A stretch of DNA of 64,000 nt from Aquanectria penicillioides (taxonomy: Eukaryota > Ascomycota > Sordariomycetes > Hypocreales > Nectriaceae): positions 1,922,001-1,986,000 of the forward strand of contig PYIU01000008.1 of assembly GCA_003415625.1 (NCBI GenBank), in the 5' to 3' direction. A program made the translations under genes and the position numbers. Shown one piece after another: positions 1 to 9,936 of this stretch (the stretch's first letter is position 1; the number at the start of each line of letters is the position of its first letter). The notes under the pieces are model-generated. The model was not told where the DNA came from. It did no database searches and saw only the letters and a list, made by a program, of their open reading frames with translations.

Positions 1-1
1 A

Positions 2-2392
2 CTTGAGAAGCTTTTGGAAGTTTTGCAGAATGACCCTAGCGCTGATGTGCGAAGGTCTCTTCTTGTAAATCTGCCTATCCTCCCCAACACTTTGCCCTAC
101 CTTCTTGAGCGGGCTCGAGACCAAGACGCAGCAACCAGACGAGCCGTGTACTCACGTCTTCTCCCTGCTCTGGGAGATTTCCGACATCTCTCTCTTGGCA
201 TGCGAGAAAAACTCCTGCGATGGGGCCTCCGAGATCGAGACGAGAACGTCCGCAAAGCTGCGGGTAGACTCTTCCGCGAACGTTGGATCGAGGACTGTGC
301 TGGTATCCCACCCCCGGAGGATGGAAAGCCAGCAGAACCTTCGCCACCCAATTTTGAAGGTCTACAGGAACTGCTTGAACGAATCGACGTCGTTAACTCT
401 GGCGTTGAGAATGGTGTTGCTCTTGAGGCTATGAAGGGCTTCTGGGAGGGCCGACCAGATTATCGCGAGGCTATCGAGTTCGATGATAACTTCTGGCAGA
501 CACTTTCAGCAGAGTCTGTCTTCATGGCTAGGAGTTTCAATGAATTCTGTCGCCTGGAAGGCGATGGTAAGTACCTAGGCTTACTGGAAGAAAAGCTCCC
601 CGAAGTGACAAAGATCGCCTTCTTCCTTGAACGATATCTACAAGTCTTGGTGGAGGCCCTTAAGCGGGTCGCCCAGCAAGAAGTCGAAGAGGAGGAGGAG
701 GAGGAAGACACTGTAGAACAGGAATTCATCGTGGAGCAGATGCTTCAAATTGCTTTGACGCTTGATTACTCCGACGAGGTTGGTCGTCGCAAGATGTTTA
801 CCCTGCTTCGACGGATGCTGTCTCTCCCGGATCTGCCAGATGAGACGACGAAGCTTACTGTGGAGGCACTAAGAGGCATATGTTCCCCAGACGCTGCAGG
901 CGAGCGAGAGTTTTGCAGCATTGTTCTGGAGTCTGTTGCCGATGTGCACGATACTATTGTCGATGAACCAGCAGATGATGCTGAGGACAGTTTCCACTCA
1001 GCCAAATCAGAAGTCAGCGGTCCAAGCACACCAACTAAGGGAGGCAAGCGAAGTACCAGCCCTGAAATGAGCGAGGAGGAGGCTCGTGAGAAGGCGGTCA
1101 GAGAGATCGTCGTGAACATGAAGTGTCTCCACATCGTTCAATGCATGCTCACTCATGTTGCCACGAACCTCCAGGATAGCGCTGATTTGGTTTCGATGCT
1201 CAACAATCTGGTGGTTCCTGCTGTACGCAGCCATGAAGCGCCCGTCCGAGAGAGAGGCCTTGTATGCCTTGGCTTGTGTGCCCTACTCGACCGGTCGCTT
1301 GCAGAAGAGAATCTCAGTCTATTTATGCACTTCTTCAACAAGGGCCATCCGGCTTTGCAGATCACAGCGCTCCATATCCTGACAGATATTCTTAATGTTC
1401 ACGGAGCACAACTGTTATTATCGACCCCCGGTCTCCTAAAGATTTACGTGAAGGCCGTCAAGGGTGGCGCCAAATCGCCCGAAGTTCAAGGTCCAGCTAC
1501 TGTGGCTGCTTCCAAGCTGCTTCTTGGGCGAATTGTTAGCGACGAGGAGGCCTGCCAAGAGCTCCTCAAATCACTTGTCATTGCTTACTTTGATCCCTCG
1601 TCTGCATCGAATCAGACAGTCCGACAAGCCCTTAACTACTTCTTGCCTGTCTTCTGTTTCTCGAGAACTGAGAACCAGGATCTCATGCGGAGCATCGCCC
1701 TTGATGCTATCCACGCCCTCTTCAACATTCGCGAGGGCCTGGAAGATGATGATGCAGACGTAGAGGAGGATATGGTCAGTATGGCGACCATTGGTGCGTG
1801 CTTAGTCGATTGGACCGATCCCAGAAAGTGCTACAGTCTCGTTCTCGGATTAGAAAGCGAGAAGAAGGCCGTCAACGGTAATGTTCATCTAGACCTTGCT
1901 ATGGACATACTAGAGAGGATCCAAAGCAACATTACAAGTAAGTTTATCTTGGGTTGTCGTCTCAATGACACAGGTGCTAATTCCATTGTAGAAGAAGAGA
2001 AAAAGCGACTGGCTACGCTCCTGGGTAAACTACACATCTCACCTGGCTCAACTGAGGAGAAGCTCAGAGAAACCTACACCGAGGTGAGCGCCGCTGTGGA
2101 GGATGGTTTCCTCGCCGACGCCACTAGCCGCAATGCACTTTACAAGATTCATGTCAGCCTCGGCAAAATCGTCAACACGCTCGACGAGCAACAACCCAGC
2201 CAGCGTCGCACTAGCCGCAGCATGTCAGTATTGACCGATCGACAGCCCTCGGAGGAGAAGACCCTCGTCGAGCCACGCATTAAGGAGGAGGAAGAGGACA
2301 CAAGCGAGGGCACCATTGTGCCAAAAGACGACAAGAGCTCCGAGCTTGTTGACGAACTTCTTTCGGACGGCGATGTAGACATGGATATTTGA
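2..2392 (+). CDS. CND3: Condensin complex subunit 3 (Cnd3/Ycg1, CAP-G), 5' truncated
   Basis: HEAT-repeat subunit of condensin, which compacts chromosomes in mitosis. The frame is open from base 2, so the N-terminus lies outside the window. The visible part (about 796 residues) starts with HEAT-like helices (NDPSADVRRSLLVNLPILP). It then has a Glu-rich run near 700 and a Ser/Thr/acidic linker near 1000 that contains a TPTK site, a possible CDK target (inferred). The C-terminal half matches the Cnd3 C-terminal domain in type, and an acidic tail ends at the TGA at 2392. Bases 1938-1991 form a 54-nt GTAAGT...TAG intron with a GCTAAT branch point. Its length is a multiple of three and it has no stop, so the frame reads through it. 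I expect it to be spliced, removing 18 residues. The family assignment rests on overall sequence character and length. Confidence 0.85.
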   Translation, partial: LEKLLEVLQNDPSADVRRSLLVNLPILPNTLPYLLERARDQDAATRRAVYSRLLPALGDFRHLSLGMREKLLRWGLRDRDENVRKAAGRLFRERWIEDCAGIPPPEDGKPAEPSPPNFEGLQELLERIDVVNSGVENGVALEAMKGFWEGRPDYREAIEFDDNFWQTLSAESVFMARSFNEFCRLEGDGKYLGLLEEKLPEVTKIAFFLERYLQVLVEALKRVAQQEVEEEEEEEDTVEQEFIVEQMLQIALTLDYSDEVGRRKMFTLLRRMLSLPDLPDETTKLTVEALRGICSPDAAGEREFCSIVLESVADVHDTIVDEPADDAEDSFHSAKSEVSGPSTPTKGGKRSTSPEMSEEEAREKAVREIVVNMKCLHIVQCMLTHVATNLQDSADLVSMLNNLVVPAVRSHEAPVRERGLVCLGLCALLDRSLAEENLSLFMHFFNKGHPALQITALHILTDILNVHGAQLLLSTPGLLKIYVKAVKGGAKSPEVQGPATVAASKLLLGRIVSDEEACQELLKSLVIAYFDPSSASNQTVRQALNYFLPVFCFSRTENQDLMRSIALDAIHALFNIREGLEDDDADVEEDMVSMATIGACLVDWTDPRKCYSLVLGLESEKKAVNGNVHLDLAMDILERIQSNITSKFILGCRLNDTGANSIVEEEKKRLATLLGKLHISPGSTEEKLRETYTEVSAAVEDGFLADATSRNALYKIHVSLGKIVNTLDEQQPSQRRTSRSMSVLTDRQPSEEKTLVEPRIKEEEEDTSEGTIVPKDDKSSELVDELLSDGDVDMDI

Positions 2393-2702
2393 GTCTGCAT
2401 AACACAACATCAGATCGCACGATTATGACGAAAATAGCCTTTTGGATGCATGGGCACATGATGGATGATGAATGATGGAATACCAGTGCGGTTTCGGCAG
2501 GGCAGGCTTTCGTTTGGTGGCCGGTTTTGGGTTGCAGTTAGACGCGTTCCTATATGTTGTACAATTATAGTATTGTCTAGTTCTACTCGGGTACAAGCAA
2601 GAAATACACACCTTGATGCGTGTGCCGCCAATCTAAATTCTCAAGTATATGCGGTAAATAATTGTTTCCAATCCCTTCAACAAAACATCAATGTTGCCGT
2701 CT
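2393..2702. other. Convergent intergenic spacer CND3/LAS21
   Basis: About 310 bp between the stop codons of two convergent genes. It should hold both 3' UTRs. I see no gene in it. Confidence 0.6.
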
Positions 2703-5618
2703 TTACCGAGCAGTTAGCCAGAACAATAGACCCCCAAACCCGACATTGATGAGCAAGTACTCTCCAATACTCCACGCCATGCTGTAGAGATATTTCGGCG
2801 AGAAAACGGTCCAAATGAAGAGATGGGTACGCAGCGCCGTACATGCAGCCATGACGAAGGCTGCGCTGACGGTGAAGAAGAGAGTCAACACGGCGAGATG
2901 TTGGTAGAAGACGCGGCGGTGGCCCTCGTGGTACTTGCCTAGGAGCAACAGATTGGTAGCGGAGACCCAGAACATAGAGCCAGCCCAGTTACTGACAAGG
3001 GTGAGAGTGCCGACGGCGAAAATATTGAAACTACTAACGCCGTTGTAGGCGGAGGAGAGATCAACGGAGGAGATGGCGTTGGATCCGCCGAAGGCGAAGA
3101 AAGAGGCGTGCTGGAGGAGGATGGAAGCAGTGGTGATTTCCGTGATGGACAGATCGGTAGCTTGCAAGGCGTGGAAGAGGGCCTCTGAGAGGAGGAAAAG
3201 AGGGACATTTGTAACGCGGGATTGGGTCATCCCCAATACAACATAGAGAAGATGAAAGAGGTTCGCTTGAGCGAGGGCATTAGTACATGCGAGAGAGGAC
3301 ATATGATGATGGGAGTTGACATACCTGACTGTATCTGAGCAGCACGTTGGCCGGTAAGTGTGCGATATATTCCGAATCCCCAGAGGATGCCGACGAAGGC
3401 AAACACAGTTCTAGCTTTCCATACCAGCGGTTGCGCCTGAAAGACTTCGTTGATACTCTGTGCGAACCCAACAACAAGTTCTGGTGAATCCTCACTGGTG
3501 AAGCCAAGTTTAAAGCTGTAGGCCGCCGTAAGGAGGATGGAAGCAAGAGTTGTGGCAACCAGGTATGGAAGGCCCTCAAGGCAGGAGACCATGCGAAAGG
3601 ACAGGATGATGTACAAGGCAGTAAGAACAACCCAAAGAAGCTGCGGATTTGGGATGACGTAGATCTTGACGATATCGGGCTCCCCTGCAAACTTCTGGCC
3701 GGTCTGGTTCCAGCCCCTGATGACTCTAAGAGCGGCCAAGGCCAGTAAAACCCAAGTCAAATTTGGAAAGCCGGTTGATCTGCAGAGATGTCAATGTGCT
3801 GCATAGATGAGTTTGGAAACAAGTCACTTACCTTCGAACATGTCGAAGTCCGAGAAAGGCCACCCATATGGTAGTAGTCCAATACCAAAAATGCTGTTCC
3901 TCTTCGACATAGCTGCTTGCGAACATCATAATTCCGTATAGCAATGTGATTAGAGCTAAAGGAGACAAAGATCCCTCCCGATGCGAGCCCAGCCTGACAA
4001 CCACAAACCCGCTGATCATAGCGGAAGTAAGGGCGACGCCTTGGCCAATGAACAACCGAGGCATGTCATAGTTAGATGCCATGCTGCTCATAAGATCTTG
4101 CGCCCGACGCAACCACTGGGACATGCTATTGAGCCAGTCATGCTCGAGGTCATTGGCATCCTTCAAGGAGCGTGCCTGCGTATTGATAGCACGCCATTGG
4201 CATGCTAGGTCGTTGATTTCAGAGGATTCCAAGGCACAGGGATCAGATGCACTCTGAAAGTCGAAGAGTTCGTTACCAAACGCCGCAGTAACTATGTTCA
4301 GAATTTGTCTGGCATTCCGAACCAGAATCTGAATCTTGTCACTGGTGTCAGGCCAAAGAGGGAGGAAGTCGGGGATAAAGGCGCCCAAGTTGTTTTTGGA
4401 AACTGGGAACCCAAGGAGTGCCGCAATTGTCGGCGCCAAGTCGGACTGCTCAACCATGGAATAGTATTCGAAGTCATCTTTAGGTTGCGTTGGGGCGGAA
4501 AGCCTAGAGGGCAGCGCTTTGAGTTTCGGGGACAGGAAAACTAAAGCAGGAGACGTTTCTCCTGGTGATGAAGCACCGTGGTTCCCCGCTTCGTTCATTC
4601 CATGATCACCACACAAAACCAGCAGAGTTGATTCGAGGTGCTTCTTAGAAATTATTGCTTCATATAGGGTCTTGACAATTCCATCCATTTCTTGCTGCTT
4701 TGGGACCATATTGGGACTTTTGAGGGTCAGCAGTAGTCAGTGCGAGGTATTGGCTTAGGGAAAGGTCACCTTCGAGGTCCAGCTTTGTGTCCAATGTGGT
4801 CAAGGCCAAGATAGTGGAGAACCATTAAACTCCAGTCCTTGTTCTCAAGTTCACCAGCAATATTTCGGGTAACATTGCTATCAACCTCGGTGAAGTCCTT
4901 GCCAGGTGTCATCCAATGTTCAATCCGAAATCAATAATTTGGGGCACTAACCGCAACGAAGAAGCTAGTAGTGCCATCATGGCGGTCAAATGTATTTGGG
5001 AAGAGCTTTAACCATGTGTCGTCTCCAAACATGAGGAGTTTACCCGTGTCTTTTGCTTTAATCTGCGCAAGCCAAGTATCTTGTGCAGCGAGGGTGGACG
5101 AAGTGTCTGCCTCATCAAAGTTCAAGATAAGGTCAACAAAGGAAGGGATAGAGCCTGTAGTCATAGATTTGATTCTCGGCATGGTCACCGTCGGTGATCG
5201 AGCGTTGGCTGTGAATGGGATGGCGCTGCCATCTCGGATGAGACTTTGGTTCTATAAGCAATTGCTCGAAACGATTGTGAGCAGAGTGCTGGGTTTCACC
5301 TTTGTACATATTGGAAACCGGATTCTTCCGAGTATACAAAATCACTACAAGACAAGGGTTAGTTGATGGAAGTCAGAGGTATTGCTTATGCGACTTCTAC
5401 CTCCTTAGGGCGTCAACGACCATAAAAACTAGGCGATCAAAGGGTTCTGTGGGCGGCGGGCCATATTCAAGAGGCTCAAATTCCGCTAACCCTGGTAGAA
5501 ACGGCTTATAAGGGAAAAAGCCTGTGGCAAAGACGAGAATAGAGACAGGTATTAATAGATTGGCTGTTGCCAGCAATAGGCTGGTCAGGAGGTATGACCC
5601 ATGATTAGGGGTCACCAT
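2703..5618 (-). CDS. LAS21: GPI ethanolamine phosphate transferase 2 (Las21/Gpi7)
   Basis: Adds ethanolamine phosphate to the second mannose of the GPI anchor in the ER membrane. Seven exons by my reading: 5618-5401, 5344-5300, 5243-4952, 4897-4770, 4716-3832, 3779-3325 and 3265-2703. They sum to 2586 nt (861 residues), a usual length for the family. An N-terminal membrane anchor (SILVFATGFFPYKPF) precedes the alkaline-phosphatase-like domain. The metal-binding motifs are VVDALRSD, TTGSIPSF, HYLGLDHIGH and GDHGMNEAGNHG. The C-terminal half is strongly hydrophobic with many membrane spans and ends GGLLFWLTAR. The start is chosen because the family begins with a short leader followed directly by the first membrane segment. 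All key residues of the domain appear present. Confidence 0.92.
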
Positions 5619-6010
5619 CTCCAGCGATGTTGACGCAAACGAATTGCTGGGAAGAGAGATGGAGAAGAGTAGAAAAGATTCGAGCTAGAGAAGGGCAATT
5701 AAAAGGGATAATTCATTGAGACACCCCGCCAAAGCACGACTGCAAAGTGGTGGACGTGTCGTGTCTTGGGGAAATGCGCCACCGTAGTTGGCCAGCCTTG
5801 CTGAACCAAAGAGGTTATGGTTAGTGGCTGGAGGCTGTGATTGGTCTGACCATCTCACCGAGTTGCGCCACGCAAGGCTACTATCCAGCCACGAGGCAGA
5901 AAATTATTCGGATTGGAATGGTTGATGCAGAGTATCATGGATGAAATTCATATTTGCTAAATAATGATTGACCGATGAACGTGAAACAATTTTTAAAATT
6001 ATGGCGCCAA
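5619..6010. promoter_or_regulatory. LAS21 upstream region
   Basis: Roughly 390 bp between LAS21 and the DUF2423 gene, both on the minus strand. It should contain the LAS21 promoter and the 3' end of the DUF2423 transcript. I see no recognisable motif or gene. Confidence 0.4.
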
Positions 6011-6480
6011 TCATTTGGCACTCTTCTTTTTAGCCTTTTGCCGATCACTATACTTTTGGAAAACGATCCCAGACTTCTTCTGCTTGCGCTTGTCGATGCG
6101 CTTCTTGCCGATCCGGGGCTTGGATGACTTCCCAGAATCGAGATCCATCACTGATGAGGGAAGAAAAAGAGTCAGTATCCTTCGGCATATCCTGAGGACG
6201 TGAAGACCAACTGGTATCATCTTGAGCCTTTTTCTCCCTGGGCTCCTTGGTGGAGTCCTCTTGGACTTTGATGGCGAATTAGGGGAGATGTTCATCCTGA
6301 TTTTACGCTTCACTCACCATCCATGGCGACACCCGAAGTCTCTGACCTGGCTTGCTTCGCTATCTCTAGCAGCTTAGCGGAGAGACGCTCAGCCCGGGCG
6401 GACTCGACTGGGCCAAACACATTGGCCGCCAGTCGTTGGTTGTTGGCCTTTCTGGTGCTTGAACGAAGACCTTTTGCCAT
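6011..6480 (-). CDS. Small basic DUF2423 (YBL028C/UPF0642-like) protein
   Basis: Two exons, 6480-6318 and 6150-6011, give 303 nt and a 100-residue protein. The N-terminus MAKGLRSSTRKANNQRL followed by a helix (ESARAERLSAKLLEIAKQ) is typical of the DUF2423 family. Its yeast member YBL028C is a small nucleolar protein linked to ribosome biogenesis; the role here is inferred. The C-terminus is extremely basic (KKRIDKRKQKKSG then KYSDRQKAKKKSAK). The 167-nt intron joins donor ATG|GTGAGTG at 6317 to acceptor CATCAG at 6151. A smaller intron ending in CATCAAAG near 6265 would add an internal exon but would need another donor. DUF2423 membership is well supported; the exact intron is moderately sure. 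Confidence 0.8.
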
Positions 6481-7236
6481 GGTTGCTGTCGGGGTGTTTG
6501 TTTTGGGGGGTTACGTAGAAAGAAGGACGAGCGGTATCGTAGGTTAGTGGGTATGCCGATAAGTAAGTAATTTGTAGTGAAAAAAAAAATAGTGAGGACG
6601 CTACTTTAGTGAGCAATGGTGGTTAGTGGAGGTGTTGAGGTGTGTGACAAGGCTGCACGAAACAAAGTGTGGCTAGTGCCAGTAGGCGGAATTAGTGGCC
6701 AACCCCCCAAGGAGACACTCAGCCACAGGGACGCAGCCGAAGAAAATGCCCGTTCCTGCCGGTTATGACCGCTTTCCGTTTCTGGACGCCTGGCGTCTGG
6801 GATGCCTGGTTGAACATGACATCAAAAGTCGAGTCTCAAGACGATTGGCCTCCCGAACTACCCCAAGCGCGCTGGTTGAATCAACTGTAAGAGCTTCTCA
6901 TTGAGCCTCAGTGCCGCATTTCCCCATCTCCGCTACTTGGCTCCATCGGGGAGTATCTGTATCTCTTGGCTCTGTTCGTTCGGTCTCGTCCTCCCCGTCT
7001 GTCGCTCTTTCGGCGCTGCACGCTGTATTCACCTGGTCGTGCCTGCCGCCTACTTTTCGATGTGGCTGCGCGGCCAGCCTCGACGTCGCACATCAGGTCG
7101 CACCTACTTTTCCGCGCACCCTTTCTCCTGCCGCTCAACATCGAATATACTGCCCCTTCCTTCTCACCGTCTGCAACCTGTCGCTTAAGGCACCAGCGAT
7201 CATCGGCCGCCGAGCGATATCCCACCGAGGCAAACC
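6481..7236. promoter_or_regulatory. Divergent promoter region DUF2423/SIZ1
   Basis: About 755 bp between two divergent start codons. It holds both 5' UTRs and promoters. The part from 6900 to 7236 is CT-rich, as in many fungal 5' UTRs. Open frames here (for example 6966-7436) look like random frames. Confidence 0.5.
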
Positions 7237-9277
7237 ATGGCGTCGTCCTCAGGCCTGGGCTCGGCCGCGCTCCCAGGCTCGACGTTGGCAACTTCTGTGT
7301 CGCGACAAGAAGCAAGCCAGCTTGTGCGACAAGTGAACCGTCTTCTAAACCGTCAACTCTCCTCGGTTTGTCAGGTCAACGGCGTCAAGAGCACCGGCAT
7401 CAAGGCCGAGTTGCAAAATCGCATCGCCAATCGTGAGTGTCCACTGAGGTGTCTCGAGCAGTTTGATCCGCTTTCCCCTTCGCGAACTCTCCAAGATCTG
7501 CCTCACCTTGCTTGCCCCTACCCTAATTGCTTTCTCTTTGGTCACATTCCCCAACCCTTCTGCAGCCTTGAATCAGCATACTAATTTTATTTGCTCGTAA
7601 CACACAGTCATTGAAGAAGCTGTGGGTGCCAACGATCCTTTGCGCTTCCAACAAATTCGCCAGAGTGTACAAAACGCCATATCCAATGTGCCGGCTGCCG
7701 GTGCTTCACCTTCTCGAGCATCATATTCCCACCTTCACAACTCTGCTCACGGCAGTACGTTTTCGACCAGCATGTCGCAACCAATGTCGTTCAACAACAA
7801 CTTTGGAGTGGACGGCCGCCATGCCCATCGGCATCCCCCTTCGTCCAACCCACAAATTAACTTTCATCTGAGCCCCTTCTACGAGATCGAGGCGCCGATC
7901 AGCGATGTCCAAGTTTGTGAAGGCAAGTTGAGAAAACAGAATGGAAAGACCCTCAAACTCCACTGAACTAACTGTAATCAGCCATGTCTCAACATCGCAA
8001 CACGATCACGGTGTCTCTGAAGCTCAACGACTCCCCTGCTCTACAAAGATGTGTCAATGACAAGTCTTATAGAGCCATGGTGTTTTGCGCTAGTGACAAC
8101 TCAAGCGGAAAGCAAAATATTACTTTCCCTCATCAATCCGAATTGCGTGTCAACGGTGGCGAGATCAAGGCGAATTTACGTGGGCTGAAGAACAAACCTG
8201 GGTCTACTAGACCTGTTGACATCACCGACAGTCTTCGTCTCCGACCTAATTACACCAACAATCTGGAATTCACCTACGCGTTGACGAACAAGGCAGGTTG
8301 TCGCCATGTTAGGATGCCCCACTATCTTGACATACTACATCTTGTAATCGAAGAAAGTATTCTAACTGGCCGTTCAATGCAGAAATTTTATTTGGCTGTC
8401 AATTTGTGCAAAGTCACCAACGTTGAACAACTTGTTGCACAGATCGCCAATGGCAAAAAGATAATGATCGACTCCGTGCTGCAAGAGTGTAAGAGCTCAT
8501 TGCGCTCAGAACTTTGTGGAACGCTATACTGATAATGTCCAGTTGCCCAGAAAGTTCAGGATCCTGATGTGGTTGCTACCTCACAGGTACTGTCACTGAA
8601 GTGTCCGTTATCATACATGCGGCTGAATATTCCCTGCCGCAGCTCGAGCTGTTCGCACATACAATGTTTTGATGCTACATCTTATCTGCAACTTCAAGAA
8701 CAAGGCCCGCAATGGCTTTGTCCTATCTGCAACAAGCCGGCACCGTTTGAGCACCTTGCAGTCGACAAGTAAGTTGTTGCATAAAAGGTTGGGTCTTGAG
8801 CCTGCAATGCTGATCCCTGTTAGCTATGTTCAAGACATTCTCAACAACACTCCCAAAAGCCTTGAGACGGTGACTATCGAACCTGATGGGCGCTGGTTTA
8901 TCAAGACGAACGACGATGAGAGACATACTGGATCACAGGGCCGACAGTCTCATTACGACAATGCGGACGACGATGACGATGACCTGGAAATTTCCGAAAT
9001 CAATATTGTTGGCCGCCGCCTCGAAACCCCCAAAACCCATACATCTAGTATGGGGACACCCATGTCCGCTGGTCGCGATGCTCCCTCCACTGGTCCCCGT
9101 GTAGGCCCAAACAGTGCTAAGCGACCCGCTTCTGCTGTTATTGACCTTACCCTCTCGTCAGATGATGAAGATGAGCCCGTCCAGAGAGCCCCAAAACGAC
9201 AGAACACGGGGACCAATGGCTTCCACAGTCCCACTAACCTGGATTTCCCAAACAGCACCCCGGGTTACTCGTCTTAG
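7237..9277 (+). CDS. SIZ1: SUMO E3 ligase of the SIZ/PIAS family
   Basis: Transfers SUMO from Ubc9 to nuclear substrates. Six exons: 7237-7432, 7608-7922, 7982-8292, 8383-8488, 8543-8768 and 8824-9277, total 1608 nt, 535 residues. Order of parts: N-terminal SAP-like helices ending VKSTGIKAELQNRIAN; PINIT domain (from about INFHLSPFYEIEAPI through KFYLAVNLCKVTNVEQL); SP-RING with CPLSYMRLNIPCRSSSCSHI, CFDATSYL and CPICNKPAP (Cys/His ligands present); acidic stretch DDDDDDLEISEI; and a SUMO-interacting motif VIDLTLSSDDEDE. Introns 7923-7981 (AG|GCAAGT...CAG) and 8293-8382 (AAG|GCAGGT...CAG) use GC donors. The first is needed to keep the frame and gives CEAMSQHRNT; the second could be read through. 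It is convergent with ADE5,7. Confidence 0.93.
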
Positions 9278-9936
9278 GAGGACTACAGCCATTTGCAAAG
9301 TCATTCAGGGGGAGGGCGTCAGTCAAAGAACTCACATCGACGTCGCACTTATGCATAGAAACCACAGAGAGTATGGTAAATTTGAGTTGAGGGGAGGATT
9401 AGGGTCTTTGTTTATTTGCTTGTCCAGATTTTGCATTGGTTCAGCTAGGCGTTTGAGGAGACGGAAAAGATTCCCCTGTTGCCCCCAAGACTCGAGGTAA
9501 CCCTATTTGATTTTTTTTTTCACCTTTCCGTCTGGCGTCGTGGAGTTTGAGGAAGGGGGATCAGAGTTGAGGCGGAGGTACTGAGCGATAGCATGGCTAC
9601 ATGGAAGGTTAGGAGATGACTCCGTTCCCGGACATCACTTCGCAAGGAAAGAAGAAATGAATAAATAAAATGTCAACATGTATATAAACTTTGTCAAAAA
9701 AGACTCGTCCTCAGGCCGAAGTTCTTTTTTTCTTCTATTTCCTATTGAATTGCTAAATACACCCGAGGCATCCTGCCCAAGTCCTTTCTTGTCCAATCAA
9801 CACCATCTCTTGTAGATGGTCCTTCCTGAATAGTCTTTTTGAAACCATAATTCTATTTCGCCTTGTTATACCACTATCACATCAAATCATTGGGAACCCG
9901 TTTCATTCTTCCATTGTATCTATCATAAATAAGTGG
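9278..9936. other. Convergent spacer SIZ1/ADE5,7
   Basis: About 660 bp between convergent stop codons, with T-rich runs near 9510 and 9726. It should hold both 3' UTRs. I see no gene. Confidence 0.55.
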
